DNA from: Gallionellaceae bacterium | GTDB lineage: Bacteria > Pseudomonadota > Gammaproteobacteria > Burkholderiales > Gallionellaceae | Direction of reading: 5' to 3' | Length of the DNA stretch: 23,241 bases | Assembly: GCA_003445795.1 (NCBI GenBank) | Contig: DMCN01000078.1 | Location: forward strand, 1,961-25,201 | In this document: positions 6,583 to 15,797 of the stretch, piece after piece | Layout of the letters: each line of letters starts with the position of its first letter | Position numbering within the stretch: the stretch's first letter is position 1 | The notes under the pieces: model-generated | Seen by the model: the letters and a program-made list of their open reading frames with translations, nothing else | Told to the model about the DNA's origin: nothing | Databases searched by the model: none | Made by a program: the position numbers and the translations under genes

Positions 6583-9500
6583 GCCGCAACCACAGCGGCC
6601 TTGCCGCTGTCCTCGCTTAGCTTCATCGCCTCTTCGATATCCACCGACACCACCTTGGAGACGCCGCGCTCCTGCATGGTCACGCCGATCAGCTGGTGCG
6701 CCATCTCCATCGTGATCTTGTTGTGACTGATGTAGACGAACTGGGTCTTTTCGGACATCTTCTGGATCAGTTTGCACAGTCGTTCGGTATTGGTATCGTC
6801 CAGCGGCGCATCCACTTCGTCCAGCACGCAGAACGGCGCGGGATTGAGCTGGAACAGCGAAAACACCAGTGAAATAGCCGTCAGCGCCTTTTCGCCACCG
6901 GACAACAGATGGATGGATGCGTTTTTCTTGCCCGGCGGATGCGCCATCACCTGCACGCCGCTGTCGAGAATCTCCTCTCCGGTCAGCACCAGCTTGGCAT
7001 CGCCGCCGCCGAACAGGATCGGGAACAGCTCGGACAGATGACGGTTCACCTCGTCGTAGGTCGCCATCAGCAGGTCGCGTGATTCCTTGTCGATGCGGCG
7101 GATCGCATCTTCCAAAGTCTCGATCGCCTCGTTCAGGTCTTTTGCCTGCGCATCCAGATAAGTCTTGCGCTCCTGCGCCGTCTGCAATTCCTCCAGGGCC
7201 GCCAGATTCACCGCGCCCAGCGCCGTGATCTCGTTGCCGAGGCGCGTCAATTCGTTCTGTAACCCGCCCGCCTTGGCGCCTTCGATCAGCGGCAGCAGCG
7301 GCTCTTCGTCCACCCCCTGCAACTGCTCCGCCCACTGTTCGTACTGGATGCGAGCTTCCTGCTCCTTCAGCGTGATCTCGCTCACTTTCTCGCGCAAGGG
7401 GTGCAGTTTCTGCTCGCAGGCCATGCGCTCCTGTTCCATGCGGTTCAGGTTCAGCGTGGCGTTTTCCAGGATGTTGCGCGCTTCGGCCAGCGCCTGTTCG
7501 TGTATCTGGCGCTGCTGCAGCGCTCCCTGCAATTGCTGGTCCGCATCACCTTCGCTCAGGTTCGCCTGCTCGTTGCGGCTGTGCGCCAGCGCCTCTTCCA
7601 GTTGCGTCAGCGTCTCGCCCTGCTGTTTCAGGTTCTGTTCCAGATCGGCCAGTTTCTCCGCACAGGTCTTGGCGAAGAATCGTGCTTCCTGCAATTCGTG
7701 CTGCGCCTTCTGCGCGCGGTCGCGCTGCTCGCGCAGCAGATTGTCCTGGGTGCCGGATTGCTGCCGCGCCTGATCGCTTTCCATCTGCTGCGACGATAAC
7801 TTCTCGCGCTGGATCTCCATCTGCTCGGCGATCTCCTGCATCTGGCGCTGTTCGTTGTTCACGCGCTCGGCCAGTTCTTCCAACTCCTGCGCGATCTGTA
7901 CGTTGCGTTCCTGCGTGCGTTCGTTGGCCTGGGTCAGTTTCAGTATCTGCATCTGCAAGCCGTGCTGGCGCTGCTGCAGATCAGTGGTGGAACTGCGCAT
8001 GGGAGCGATACGCGCGTTGACGGATTGGTACATCTCTTCGGCCTGTGCCGACTGCAGCTTGCCCTGCTCCAGTGCTTCACGGCGCTGCTGCGCTTCCTGT
8101 TGCAATTGTTCGATCTCGCGCTGGCGGGCCAGCACACCGTGCAACTGGCTGTCCGGCGCATGGAACAGGACGCTGTGCGCGCCGACCAGGTGGCCCTGTG
8201 CCGTCACCAGCCATGCCCCCGCTGCCAAATTGCCGCGCAGGCTCATCGCTTCGTTCAAACTGCCCACCGCGAACACACCGGACAGCCAGTCGGTCACGAC
8301 CGCTGTCGCCTGTGCATCCTGGCAGCGCACGTAGTTGGCCAGCGGGGTCAGGCCGGACTGCGACGCAGTCTGGTTCGAACGCGAACCATCCGCCGCATAC
8401 ACCGCCAGTTTGGCGGGCGGAGCATCGCTCCAACTGGCCGCATCTTCCAGGCGCGGCAGCGCCAGCGCGTTGATGCGTTCGCGCAACACCGCTTCCAGCG
8501 CGTCTTCCCACCCTTGCTCGATGCGGATGGATTGCCACAGGCGCGGCGCGTTATCCAGCTGGTGCTGCGTCAGCCAGGCTTTCAGGTTCTTGTCGTTGTC
8601 GAGCTGCGCCTGCAATTGTTGCAAGGCATGCAGGCGTGCTTCGGTCTGCGCCAGTTGCCTTTCCAGGTCCTGCACGGCATCGCGCTGTTTGCGGCGCTCG
8701 GCATCGGCCAGCGGCAGGCGCTCCTGCAACTCCGTCAGCTGCTGTTGCTGCATCTCGTACTCGGCCTGCATCTCGACCAGTTGCTGCTGGTTCTGCTCCA
8801 GCAATTCCATATCGGTCTGCGGCAGGTTGTCGCGTTCCAGCATCAGGCGCGAACGGCGGCTGTCCAGTTGCTGCACGTTGCCCTGCACATGGCCGCGCTG
8901 GGTCTCGAATATCTGCAGCTGTTGCTGGACCAGCATCTGCTCGCGCTGCATCGAATTCAGGCGCTCCTGCGCCACGCGAGCGGCTTCTTCCACCTGCGGC
9001 AGGCTTTGCGCTTCGACTTCGCTGCGGTTCTCGCAGGTCGCCACGCGTATGGCGGCATCTTCCTGCTGCTGCTGCCAGTGCGTGCGCAGCGTGCGCAAGC
9101 CCTGTAGCTGTGTCTGCTGCTGCGCAATCTGGCGTTCGCCGTTCTGTATCTGTTGCGACAGGCGGTTGCGCTGCTCGGTGATGAAGGCGATCTGCTGCTC
9201 CAGCCTCAGTACTTCGGCATTGCTCGCATACAGCTCGCCCTGTTTGGCATGCAAGGCATCGGATTGGCCGAAATGCTCGCTGCGTGCGCTTTCCAGCTTG
9301 GCCTCGACTTCGCGCAGCTTGGCGATCTCGGCTTCCAGATCGTTCTTGGTCTTCTCGACCTGTTGCGCCATACGCACACGGCGCGCTTCGGCTTCCTGCT
9401 TGTTCACCAGCCACAACAGTTTTTGCGTTGTCTCGCGCCTTGCTTCCAGCTCGCGATAGGTCTTGGCGACCTCGGCTTGTCCGCCCAGGTGCACCAGTTG

Positions 9501-10109
9501 CTTGTCCAGTTCCTGCAGGATGTCGCTGACGCGCAACAGGTTGTCGCGCGTATCGCCCAGGCGCAATTCGGTCTCGCGGCGGCGGTCTCGGTATTTCGAC
9601 ACACCCGCCGCTTCTTCGAGAAACACCCTCAACTCTTCCGGCTTGGCCTCGATGATGCGCGAGATCATGCCCTGTTCGATGATGGCGTAGGCGCGCGCGC
9701 CCACCCCGGTGCCGAGGAAGATGTCGGTGATGTCCTTGCGGCGCACCGACTGGTTGTTGATGTAGTAGTTGGAATCACCGTCGCGCTGCAGCACGCGCTT
9801 GATGGAGATCTCGGCATAGGTCGCCCACTGGCCGCCGACCTTGCCCAGCGAGTTGTCGAACACCAGTTCGACGCTGGCGCGGGCCACCGGTTTGCGTGTG
9901 CCGGCGCCGTTGAAAATCACGTCCTGCATGGATTCACCGCGCAAAGCCGAGGCGCGCGATTCGCCCAGCACCCAGCGCAAGGCATCGATGACGTTGGATT
10001 TGCCGCAGCCGTTCGGACCGACGATACCCACCAGCTGCCCGGGCAGCGAGATATTGGTGGGATCAACGAAGGACTTGAAACCGGCTAACTTTATATGTGC
10101 GAGACGCAA
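6579..10109 (-). CDS. smc: Chromosome segregation ATPase SMC
   Basis: SMC is the core ATPase of the bacterial condensin that compacts and segregates the chromosome with ScpA and ScpB, neither of which is in this window. The 1,176 residues show the standard order: N-terminal ATPase half with Walker A GPNGCGKS (31-38), a long Gln/Glu-rich coiled coil, a hinge at about 512-650, the returning coiled coil, and the C-terminal half with signature LSGGEK (1069-1074) and Walker B FCVLDEVD (1093-1100). The start is the TTG at 10107-10109: it gives the family N-terminus MRLAHIKLAGFKSF, an in-frame TGA lies three codons upstream, and no ATG exists nearby. No Shine-Dalgarno is visible. The stop overlaps the convergent DUF4124 gene by four bases. 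Confidence 0.97.
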   Translation of the reverse strand: MRLAHIKLAGFKSFVDPTNISLPGQLVGIVGPNGCGKSNVIDALRWVLGESRASALRGESMQDVIFNGAGTRKPVARASVELVFDNSLGKVGGQWATYAEISIKRVLQRDGDSNYYINNQSVRRKDITDIFLGTGVGARAYAIIEQGMISRIIEAKPEELRVFLEEAAGVSKYRDRRRETELRLGDTRDNLLRVSDILQELDKQLVHLGGQAEVAKTYRELEARRETTQKLLWLVNKQEAEARRVRMAQQVEKTKNDLEAEIAKLREVEAKLESARSEHFGQSDALHAKQGELYASNAEVLRLEQQIAFITEQRNRLSQQIQNGERQIAQQQTQLQGLRTLRTHWQQQQEDAAIRVATCENRSEVEAQSLPQVEEAARVAQERLNSMQREQMLVQQQLQIFETQRGHVQGNVQQLDSRRSRLMLERDNLPQTDMELLEQNQQQLVEMQAEYEMQQQQLTELQERLPLADAERRKQRDAVQDLERQLAQTEARLHALQQLQAQLDNDKNLKAWLTQHQLDNAPRLWQSIRIEQGWEDALEAVLRERINALALPRLEDAASWSDAPPAKLAVYAADGSRSNQTASQSGLTPLANYVRCQDAQATAVVTDWLSGVFAVGSLNEAMSLRGNLAAGAWLVTAQGHLVGAHSVLFHAPDSQLHGVLARQREIEQLQQEAQQRREALEQGKLQSAQAEEMYQSVNARIAPMRSSTTDLQQRQHGLQMQILKLTQANERTQERNVQIAQELEELAERVNNEQRQMQEIAEQMEIQREKLSSQQMESDQARQQSGTQDNLLREQRDRAQKAQHELQEARFFAKTCAEKLADLEQNLKQQGETLTQLEEALAHSRNEQANLSEGDADQQLQGALQQRQIHEQALAEARNILENATLNLNRMEQERMACEQKLHPLREKVSEITLKEQEARIQYEQWAEQLQGVDEEPLLPLIEGAKAGGLQNELTRLGNEITALGAVNLAALEELQTAQERKTYLDAQAKDLNEAIETLEDAIRRIDKESRDLLMATYDEVNRHLSELFPILFGGGDAKLVLTGEEILDSGVQVMAHPPGKKNASIHLLSGGEKALTAISLVFSLFQLNPAPFCVLDEVDAPLDDTNTERLCKLIQKMSEKTQFVYISHNKITMEMAHQLIGVTMQERGVSKVVSVDIEEAMKLSEDSGKAAVVAA

Positions 10110-10125
10110 TTTGATTCAGGCTGGC

Positions 10126-10137
10126 GATATAATGCGC
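10126..10137 (+). promoter_or_regulatory. -10 element of queF promoter
   Basis: GATATAATGCGC contains a perfect TATAAT (10128-10133) about 37 bases before the queF ATG, in the 60-base gap divergent from smc. No convincing -35 lies at 16-18 bases. The same 12-mer occurs at the guaB promoter. Any smc promoter must share or overlap this short region. Confidence 0.5.
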
Positions 10138-10169
10138 TGCATTCTAACTGAACCCGGGCACCTCACCAA

Positions 10170-10589
10170 ATGACCACCCAAGCCACTAAGACATTGGAGA
10201 CTTTTCCCAATCCGCAGCCGAAACGCGACTACCACATCCATATGGAGATCCCGGAATTCACCTGCCTGTGCCCCAAGACCGGCCAGCCGGATTTCGCCAC
10301 GCTGATCCTCGACTACATCGCCGACCAGCAATGCGTCGAACTGAAGAGCCTGAAGCTCTACATGTGGTCGTTCCGCGAGGAAGGCCACTTCCACGAGGAC
10401 GTCACCAACCGCATCCTCGACGACCTGGTCGCCGCGACCAACCCGAGATTCATGCGCCTCACCGCCAAGTTCTACGTGCGCGGCGGCATCTTCACCAATG
10501 TGGTGGCCGAACACCGCAAGCCGGGCTGGCAACCCGCGCCGCTGGTCGACCTGACACAATTTTCGACACAATCCAACACGCGCGGCTAG
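10170..10589 (+). CDS. queF: NADPH-dependent 7-cyano-7-deazaguanine reductase (type I QueF)
   Basis: QueF reduces preQ0 nitrile to the preQ1 amine in queuosine tRNA modification, using NADPH. The 139-residue length fits the short, YkvM-like type I class. The catalytic cysteine is Cys34 in FTCLCPKTGQPDFA, forming the thioimide with the nitrile, and Asp41 is the probable proton donor. The diagnostic QueF motif ELKSLKLYMWSFREEG spans 57-72 and is followed by HFHED. The ATG at 10170 has no clear Shine-Dalgarno. The gene is divergent from smc and converges on the diguanylate cyclase gene with 8 bases between the stops. No other queuosine gene is in the window. Confidence 0.96.
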   Translation: MTTQATKTLETFPNPQPKRDYHIHMEIPEFTCLCPKTGQPDFATLILDYIADQQCVELKSLKLYMWSFREEGHFHEDVTNRILDDLVAATNPRFMRLTAKFYVRGGIFTNVVAEHRKPGWQPAPLVDLTQFSTQSNTRG

Positions 10590-10597
10590 CCCCGCGT

Positions 10598-12304
10598 TCA
10601 ATTCCCTCGTACAGGCTGACTCGCCAGGCGCACGCAGTTGCGTCCCGCGTCTTTTGCAGCGTACAGAGCCTTGTCGGCCTGTTGCAGCATTGCATCCAGC
10701 GTCTGCGGGGTACCGGGATGGTGGGCGCCGATACTGGTAGTGAAAGAGAAAGAGCGCGTCCCCGTATCGATACGCAAAGACTGCACCGCCTCGCGGATCC
10801 GCTCTGCGATCGAGACCAGTTCGTCCTCATCGCATTCCGGCAGAAGCAGGATGAACTCCTCTCCACCCCAGCGACCCGCATGATCATAGCTGCGCTTCAT
10901 GGAACGCAGCACATTGGCCGCCGCGCACAAGGCGAGATCGCCAGCTTCATGGCCATAGGTATCGTTGACATCTTTGAAATGATCCAGATCCAGCAGCAAC
11001 AGCCCCATTGAACCGCCTTGGCGAGCCTGGCGTGCAACCTCCTGCTCCAGCTTATCCATCATACCGCGCCGGTTGAGCAAGCCGGTCAGGTAGTCGATCT
11101 CTGTCAACCGCTGCAAATCTTCGGTGCGTTCCTTCACTTTGCTTTCCAACTCTTCATTGGTGTGATGAATGAACTCAACCATCCGCCAGAATGAGCGGGA
11201 AAGCTCCGATATCTCGCCTTTTCCCACGATGGGCAGTTCGACCTCATAGTTGCCCTTCCGGACCTGCTCGGTCGCCTTGGTCAACCTGTGGATCGGTCGC
11301 AACACCCAGTGGTTCAGCAACAACCCCAATATCAGCAGGCCAAGCATGAATATGCTTCCGAACAACAGCGGCAACCAGGCAAATCCGTGGATCACCATCA
11401 GGCTCTTCTCATCCATCAGGGTCAGATCAAACCAGCCGACCTCGGGTAGATAGGAAATGCCAAGCAGGCGCTTGTCGCCCCGATAATCCACCCATAGCGT
11501 GGCAACTTCACCGGCATGGTGCTCGAGGTATTCCGCCGTCTGTCGTAATTTTTCAATATCCGCGGGATTTTTCAGCAGGGCATCAACCTTGATGCGTTCA
11601 CCCACCGTCTTGGCGATGCTGGCATAGTCGATCAATGTGGGGTCGGCGGATAGCTGGATAGCCATACTCCTGTCAACAAAGAAAGTCTCCACCCCTTCCT
11701 GGTTGATATCCACACTTTCCTTCAGAAACTCGGACAGGTCGATACCGGTACCGATCACGCCAAGGACCTCGTCACCGTTCTTGAGCAATACATTGATCCA
11801 GACCTTCACCACGCCCAGATGTACGTCAGGGTCAAGATTCACTTGATAGTCCGTGCCGCTCCTTAGCGTCGCGTAGAACCAATAATCGCTTTTCGCGCGC
11901 GGGGAGAGGGTGTATCGGTACTGCTTGTTCGAATAGTGGCCTGCTGCATCGTTGAAATAGTAGCTCCCGCTGCGAGCGAATGCCGCGAAATAACTGTGAT
12001 CACGAAAATCGAAACGGTAACGCTCCATCACTCTGGTCGCACGGCGTCTCACTTCCGCATCATCCTCGTGCAACGCCATTTCGATCAGCGCTGGTTCGAG
12101 CGCCATCTGTCGAGCCAGCCTGATCTCGCGGATCAGCGGTGAAAGCGTTCTATATTTATCGAACAGAACTTGTCTTTCGGCGAACTGCCGTCCCCATTGC
12201 TGGTTTATCTCATGCACCATATCCCTGAACACCAGCCAGGAGATCACACTGTAGCTCAGGAAAATACCCGAGAGCAGAATATAGAATCTGCTGCTCAGCT
12301 TCAT
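10598..12304 (-). CDS. Membrane diguanylate cyclase: Cache-type sensor, HAMP, GGDEF
   Basis: This 568-residue protein should make c-di-GMP in response to a periplasmic signal. TM1 is about residues 7-26, and a large periplasmic domain of Cache type follows (about 30-305, with GVVKVWINVLLKNGDEVLGVIGTGIDLSEF). TM2 is about 309-331, then a HAMP (332-385), a coiled linker and the GGDEF domain from about 400. The active site is GGEEF (480-484), a functional variant. RSYD (471-474) at the right spacing is an intact inhibitory I-site. I chose the ATG at 12304: its ATGA overlaps the TGA of the upstream HD-GYP gene by four bases, implying translational coupling, and MKLSSRFYILL is a normal membrane start. 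An ATG 15 codons earlier lies inside the HD-GYP gene. The Cache assignment rests on overall pattern. Confidence 0.92.
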   Translation of the reverse strand: MKLSSRFYILLSGIFLSYSVISWLVFRDMVHEINQQWGRQFAERQVLFDKYRTLSPLIREIRLARQMALEPALIEMALHEDDAEVRRRATRVMERYRFDFRDHSYFAAFARSGSYYFNDAAGHYSNKQYRYTLSPRAKSDYWFYATLRSGTDYQVNLDPDVHLGVVKVWINVLLKNGDEVLGVIGTGIDLSEFLKESVDINQEGVETFFVDRSMAIQLSADPTLIDYASIAKTVGERIKVDALLKNPADIEKLRQTAEYLEHHAGEVATLWVDYRGDKRLLGISYLPEVGWFDLTLMDEKSLMVIHGFAWLPLLFGSIFMLGLLILGLLLNHWVLRPIHRLTKATEQVRKGNYEVELPIVGKGEISELSRSFWRMVEFIHHTNEELESKVKERTEDLQRLTEIDYLTGLLNRRGMMDKLEQEVARQARQGGSMGLLLLDLDHFKDVNDTYGHEAGDLALCAAANVLRSMKRSYDHAGRWGGEEFILLLPECDEDELVSIAERIREAVQSLRIDTGTRSFSFTTSIGAHHPGTPQTLDAMLQQADKALYAAKDAGRNCVRLASQPVRGN

Positions 12305-13548
12305 TTCATCACCTTCCAGGCCGACTGGTTCACGGCGGCATTCCAGCATGCCGACAGGTTCTGTTCGACCTTCGAAACGATCCGCTCGTCCAACTTGCCT
12401 GCATCTGCCTGTATCCTGAGCAGCATCATGATGACTTCCTGCTCCAGCGGCCCGCGGTAGGGACGCGCCTGGGCCAGCGCCTGGAACACATCGGATACAG
12501 CAACGATGCGCGCCTCGAATGAGAGATCAACACCCTTGGTGTGATTGGGATAACCGGTACCGTCCATGCGCTCGTGGTGCTGCAACGCCCACAGGCTGAC
12601 GCGCTCCAGTCCGCGGATGTTCTTCAGGATGCTGTAGGTGTCAAAACAGTGCTGTCGCATGATGATAGTTTCGGCCTCGCTCAGTTCGCCCGGCTTGTCC
12701 AGTAATTCATCCGGCACACGCAACTTGCCGATATCGTGCAGCAGTCCGACCAGTTCGAGCAGTTCGCAGGTCTCTTCCGGCAATTCAAACAGGCTGCCCA
12801 GATATTTAGCCAGATTGGCCACCCCGTCGGAATGCTGCTTGGTGAACGGGCTCTTTGCATCGACGATGCTGGAGAAGACATGGACCAGACTGCGCAACTC
12901 GTGGAATTCCATACTCCGGTCCGGATAATGCGACAACCAGGTCGCCAGATAGCCGTTGACATGGCCGCCTTCCAGCGTGAACCAGAATGCGTCCGAGCAC
13001 GAGACTGCCAGAAATGCATCGACCAACTCCGGGCAGAACCAGTCGCCGCGACGACTGAGTATCTTTTCCCTGATCACGTCCTTGCCCAGCAATATCTCCT
13101 TGCCTTCGAGCTGATAAGCCAGCGCAAGCACATCGACGCGGTCGACCATGTAGATGCAGTTCGCGCGCAGTTTCACTTCCTGCGGCAGATCCATATCCTT
13201 GAGCACGGACCAGTGTGTATGGTGCTGCAGGACAGTATCCGACAGGTGTTCCAGCAGCGGACTGCTGGCCAGCAGTTCTGCGCCCAGCTTGCAGTGCTCC
13301 GCCTCGTTCTCCCACGCCATCTGCGCCAGATTGGCATGAACCATGGTTCGGGACACGCCGCTGTCGTGCAGGATGGCCGCCTGGAACAACTCGTCCAGCC
13401 GGGGACCACTCCAACTCATTTGTTTGCCGCATTCGGTGGCCATGTAGGCGACACGTTTGCCGTGGTGGATATGGGTTACGCCCACCAGATCGAGCGCGTC
13501 GGACAGGGAATAGATCGCCTCATGCAGATTGACGTTATAGGTGGACAT
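12301..13548 (-). CDS. HD-GYP phosphodiesterase with a second N-terminal HD domain
   Basis: This 415-residue soluble protein should hydrolyse c-di-GMP. The C-terminal HD-GYP domain (about 225-400) keeps its metal ligands and signature: His239, HDIGK (271-275), His300, HHERMDGTGYP (324-334) and Asp353. The N-terminal half looks like a second HD-type domain: His28/29, LHDSG (His61-Asp62), His85, QHH (109-110) and an Asp at 136, but no GYP. It may be a second metal-bound catalytic or regulatory domain; that is inference. GGAAGAG lies just upstream of the ATG at 13548. The gene follows the GGDEF/EAL gene by 64 bases and overlaps the downstream cyclase gene by 4. Confidence 0.92.
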   Translation of the reverse strand: MSTYNVNLHEAIYSLSDALDLVGVTHIHHGKRVAYMATECGKQMSWSGPRLDELFQAAILHDSGVSRTMVHANLAQMAWENEAEHCKLGAELLASSPLLEHLSDTVLQHHTHWSVLKDMDLPQEVKLRANCIYMVDRVDVLALAYQLEGKEILLGKDVIREKILSRRGDWFCPELVDAFLAVSCSDAFWFTLEGGHVNGYLATWLSHYPDRSMEFHELRSLVHVFSSIVDAKSPFTKQHSDGVANLAKYLGSLFELPEETCELLELVGLLHDIGKLRVPDELLDKPGELSEAETIIMRQHCFDTYSILKNIRGLERVSLWALQHHERMDGTGYPNHTKGVDLSFEARIVAVSDVFQALAQARPYRGPLEQEVIMMLLRIQADAGKLDERIVSKVEQNLSACWNAAVNQSAWKVMK

Positions 13549-13612
13549 CTCGCTCTTCCGTTTTTCGATTCACCGCCGCAGCCCTGCCCCATCGTTCCCG
13601 GACGGCGACATA

Positions 13613-15796
13613 CTACTGGCCTTTCAGTTGCACCTCAAACTCTTCCAGCGGCACGGGCTTGCCGAAGAGATAACCCTGAAAAGCATGACAGCCGCGCAGA
13701 TCAAGGAATTCGCGCTGCTCCTCGGTCTCCACCCCTTCCGCAATGACCAGCAGGCCCATCACTTCGCTCATCGCGATGATGGTCTGCACGATGGCGGCGT
13801 CGTTGGGATCGCTGGCGATGTCGCGCACGAAGGACTGGTCGATCTTGATCTGGTCCAGCGGCAAGCGCTTGAGGTACTGCAGCGAGGAATAGCCGGTACC
13901 GAAATCGTCCATCGAGAAGCTCACGCCCAGCAACTTGAGTTCGCGCATCTTGGAGATGGTGTCCTCGACGTTCTCCAGCACGATGCTTTCGGTCAGTTCG
14001 AGCTTGAGCAAGGCAGGTCGGGCGCCGGATTCCACCAGCGTGCGCTGCACCTGTTTGACGAAATCGGGCCGGCGGAACTGTTTGGCGCTGACATTGACTG
14101 CCAGGGTGAGATCGCGCGTCAACTCCTTGCTCTGCCAAAGCCTGAGCTGCGCGCAGGCAGTCTGCAACACCCACAGTCCGATCGGCACGATGAGCCCCGT
14201 CTCCTCGGCCAGCGGGATGAATTTTGCCGGAGGAATCAGACCGCGTTCGGGATGAATCCAGCGCAGCAGGACCTCGGCCCCGAAGGGGCGCCTCCGGCTG
14301 TCCATCTGGACCTGGTAATACAGGCGAAGTTGGTCGCGCTCGAGTGCATGGCGCAGATCCTCTTCCAGTTCAGCGCGTGCTTCGATGGCCGCCTGCATTA
14401 CCGGATCGTAGAAGCGGATAGTGTTGCGGCCTGCTGTCTTTGCCTGATACATGGCGGTGTCGGCATATTTCAGCACGTCGTCCAGGCTCTGCAAATTGCC
14501 GCGGAACAGCACGACGCCGATGCTCGGTGTCGAATAATGGATATGGTTGGATAGCTGGTACGGACGGCTCAGTTCATCGCGTATCTTTTCAGCGACCATG
14601 TCGGCCTGTGCCGCCGCCTCGTCCGATGTAGTGCTCAGCGACTCCAGAATCACCACGAACTCGTCGCCGCCCAGACGCGCCACCGTGTCGCCCTCACGCA
14701 CGCAGGCATCGAGTCGTTTCGCAACCTCGACCAGCAACTGGTCGCCGGTATCGTGCCCCTTGGTGTCGTTGAGCGTCTTGAAATTGTCCAGATCGAGGAA
14801 CAGTACCGCACCGTGCTGGCCGCTGCGCGTGCCCACCGAAAAGGCTTGCTGCAAGCGCTCGACCAGCAGCCGGCGATTGGGCAATTGCGTCAGGTGATCG
14901 TAGAAAGCCAGTTGGTGGATCTGCGCCTCGGCTTCCTTGCGCTTGGTGATATCCGAAGAAGTCCCCACGTAGTGCAGCAGCTTGCCGCTCTTGTCGCGGA
15001 TCTGGTTGATGCTCAGCCAGCTCGGGAAGACCTCGCCGTCCTTGCGGCGGTTCCATATCTCGCCTTCCCAGTGTCCTGCTTCCGTGATGTCGCTCCACAT
15101 CTCGCGATAGAACTGCTTGTCATGCCGCCCGGAAGCCATGCAGTGCGGGTTCCTGCCGCGCACTTCCTCCAGCGTGTAGCCGGTGATGCGCGTGAAAGCC
15201 GGATTGACCTCGATGATATTGCCCTGATCATCGGTGATCATCACGCTGGAATAGCTGCTCTCGAACACCTGCTCCAGCATGTCGCGCTGTTTCACCAGCA
15301 CGCTGGTACTGGCATCGTTGCTGCGGCACAGCACGATGGCCTTGGCCAGATGCGACAGCACCGGCTGCAGCATGGTGGTCAGCGGCAAGTCCGTTTCCGG
15401 TATCTCGGCGGCCAGCAGCACGATCACGCCGCACTGGTCGATCGGCAACCTGAGATAGGCTTTATATTGCGTCTGCGTGCAGCGCAATGCGGAAAGCAAC
15501 GCAGCCTGTTCGTCCTCGCGACCGGCGCTCCGGCAGATCAGCGCGCACGGCAAATGGATGGGCTTGCCGATCTCCCCGATCAGGTCAAAATCGCCGACTG
15601 CCGCATCGAGATGTACCTCGACCACCCCGCCTTCATGCTCGCAGGGAGAAACATCCAGGCAGATGAACCCCGCCGAGAACGAGGTGTGGTAGAGCAAACG
15701 TTGCAGCGTGCGCGTCAGCAGCGGCTTGACGCTGATCTCGCTGCCGATGGTGACAACGAGATCGTACAGCACAGGCAGTACATCATCCCGTCCCAT
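13613..15796 (-). CDS. GAF-like/PAS/GGDEF/EAL c-di-GMP synthase-phosphodiesterase
   Basis: This 727-residue cytoplasmic protein carries both c-di-GMP enzyme domains. Residues 1-165 look like a GAF-type sensor. A PAS domain (about 172-290) has NPAFTRITGYTLEEVRGRNP and ends GTSSDITKRKEAE. GGDEF (about 298-465) has an intact GGDEF (376-380) and I-site REGD (367-370). The EAL domain (about 475-727) has the signature as EVL (508-510), keeping the essential Glu, and all other catalytic residues: Asn568 (NVSAKQF), ELTES (600-604), DDFGTGYS (630-637), Lys651, Glu687 (AEGVET) and Gln707. Both activities are therefore plausible. The start lies one base after the stop of the FIST gene, so the two are almost certainly cotranscribed and probably coupled. 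Confidence 0.95.
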   Translation of the reverse strand: MGRDDVLPVLYDLVVTIGSEISVKPLLTRTLQRLLYHTSFSAGFICLDVSPCEHEGGVVEVHLDAAVGDFDLIGEIGKPIHLPCALICRSAGREDEQAALLSALRCTQTQYKAYLRLPIDQCGVIVLLAAEIPETDLPLTTMLQPVLSHLAKAIVLCRSNDASTSVLVKQRDMLEQVFESSYSSVMITDDQGNIIEVNPAFTRITGYTLEEVRGRNPHCMASGRHDKQFYREMWSDITEAGHWEGEIWNRRKDGEVFPSWLSINQIRDKSGKLLHYVGTSSDITKRKEAEAQIHQLAFYDHLTQLPNRRLLVERLQQAFSVGTRSGQHGAVLFLDLDNFKTLNDTKGHDTGDQLLVEVAKRLDACVREGDTVARLGGDEFVVILESLSTTSDEAAAQADMVAEKIRDELSRPYQLSNHIHYSTPSIGVVLFRGNLQSLDDVLKYADTAMYQAKTAGRNTIRFYDPVMQAAIEARAELEEDLRHALERDQLRLYYQVQMDSRRRPFGAEVLLRWIHPERGLIPPAKFIPLAEETGLIVPIGLWVLQTACAQLRLWQSKELTRDLTLAVNVSAKQFRRPDFVKQVQRTLVESGARPALLKLELTESIVLENVEDTISKMRELKLLGVSFSMDDFGTGYSSLQYLKRLPLDQIKIDQSFVRDIASDPNDAAIVQTIIAMSEVMGLLVIAEGVETEEQREFLDLRGCHAFQGYLFGKPVPLEEFEVQLKGQ

Positions 15797-15797
15797 G

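Noticed and set aside
7962..9107. Long plus-strand open frame (381 codons) opposite smc, with others at 8335-9459 and 9153-10088
   Set aside because: Lies wholly antisense to the coiled-coil part of smc; composition is biased (Gln/Leu/Arg, or Ser/Cys/Arg) and mirrors smc codons in a high-GC genome, with no known domain.
10581..10596. CGCGG-CTAGCC-CCGCG hairpin at the queF/cyclase convergence as a bidirectional terminator
   Set aside because: Only five base pairs, overlapping the queF stop, with no T run on either strand.
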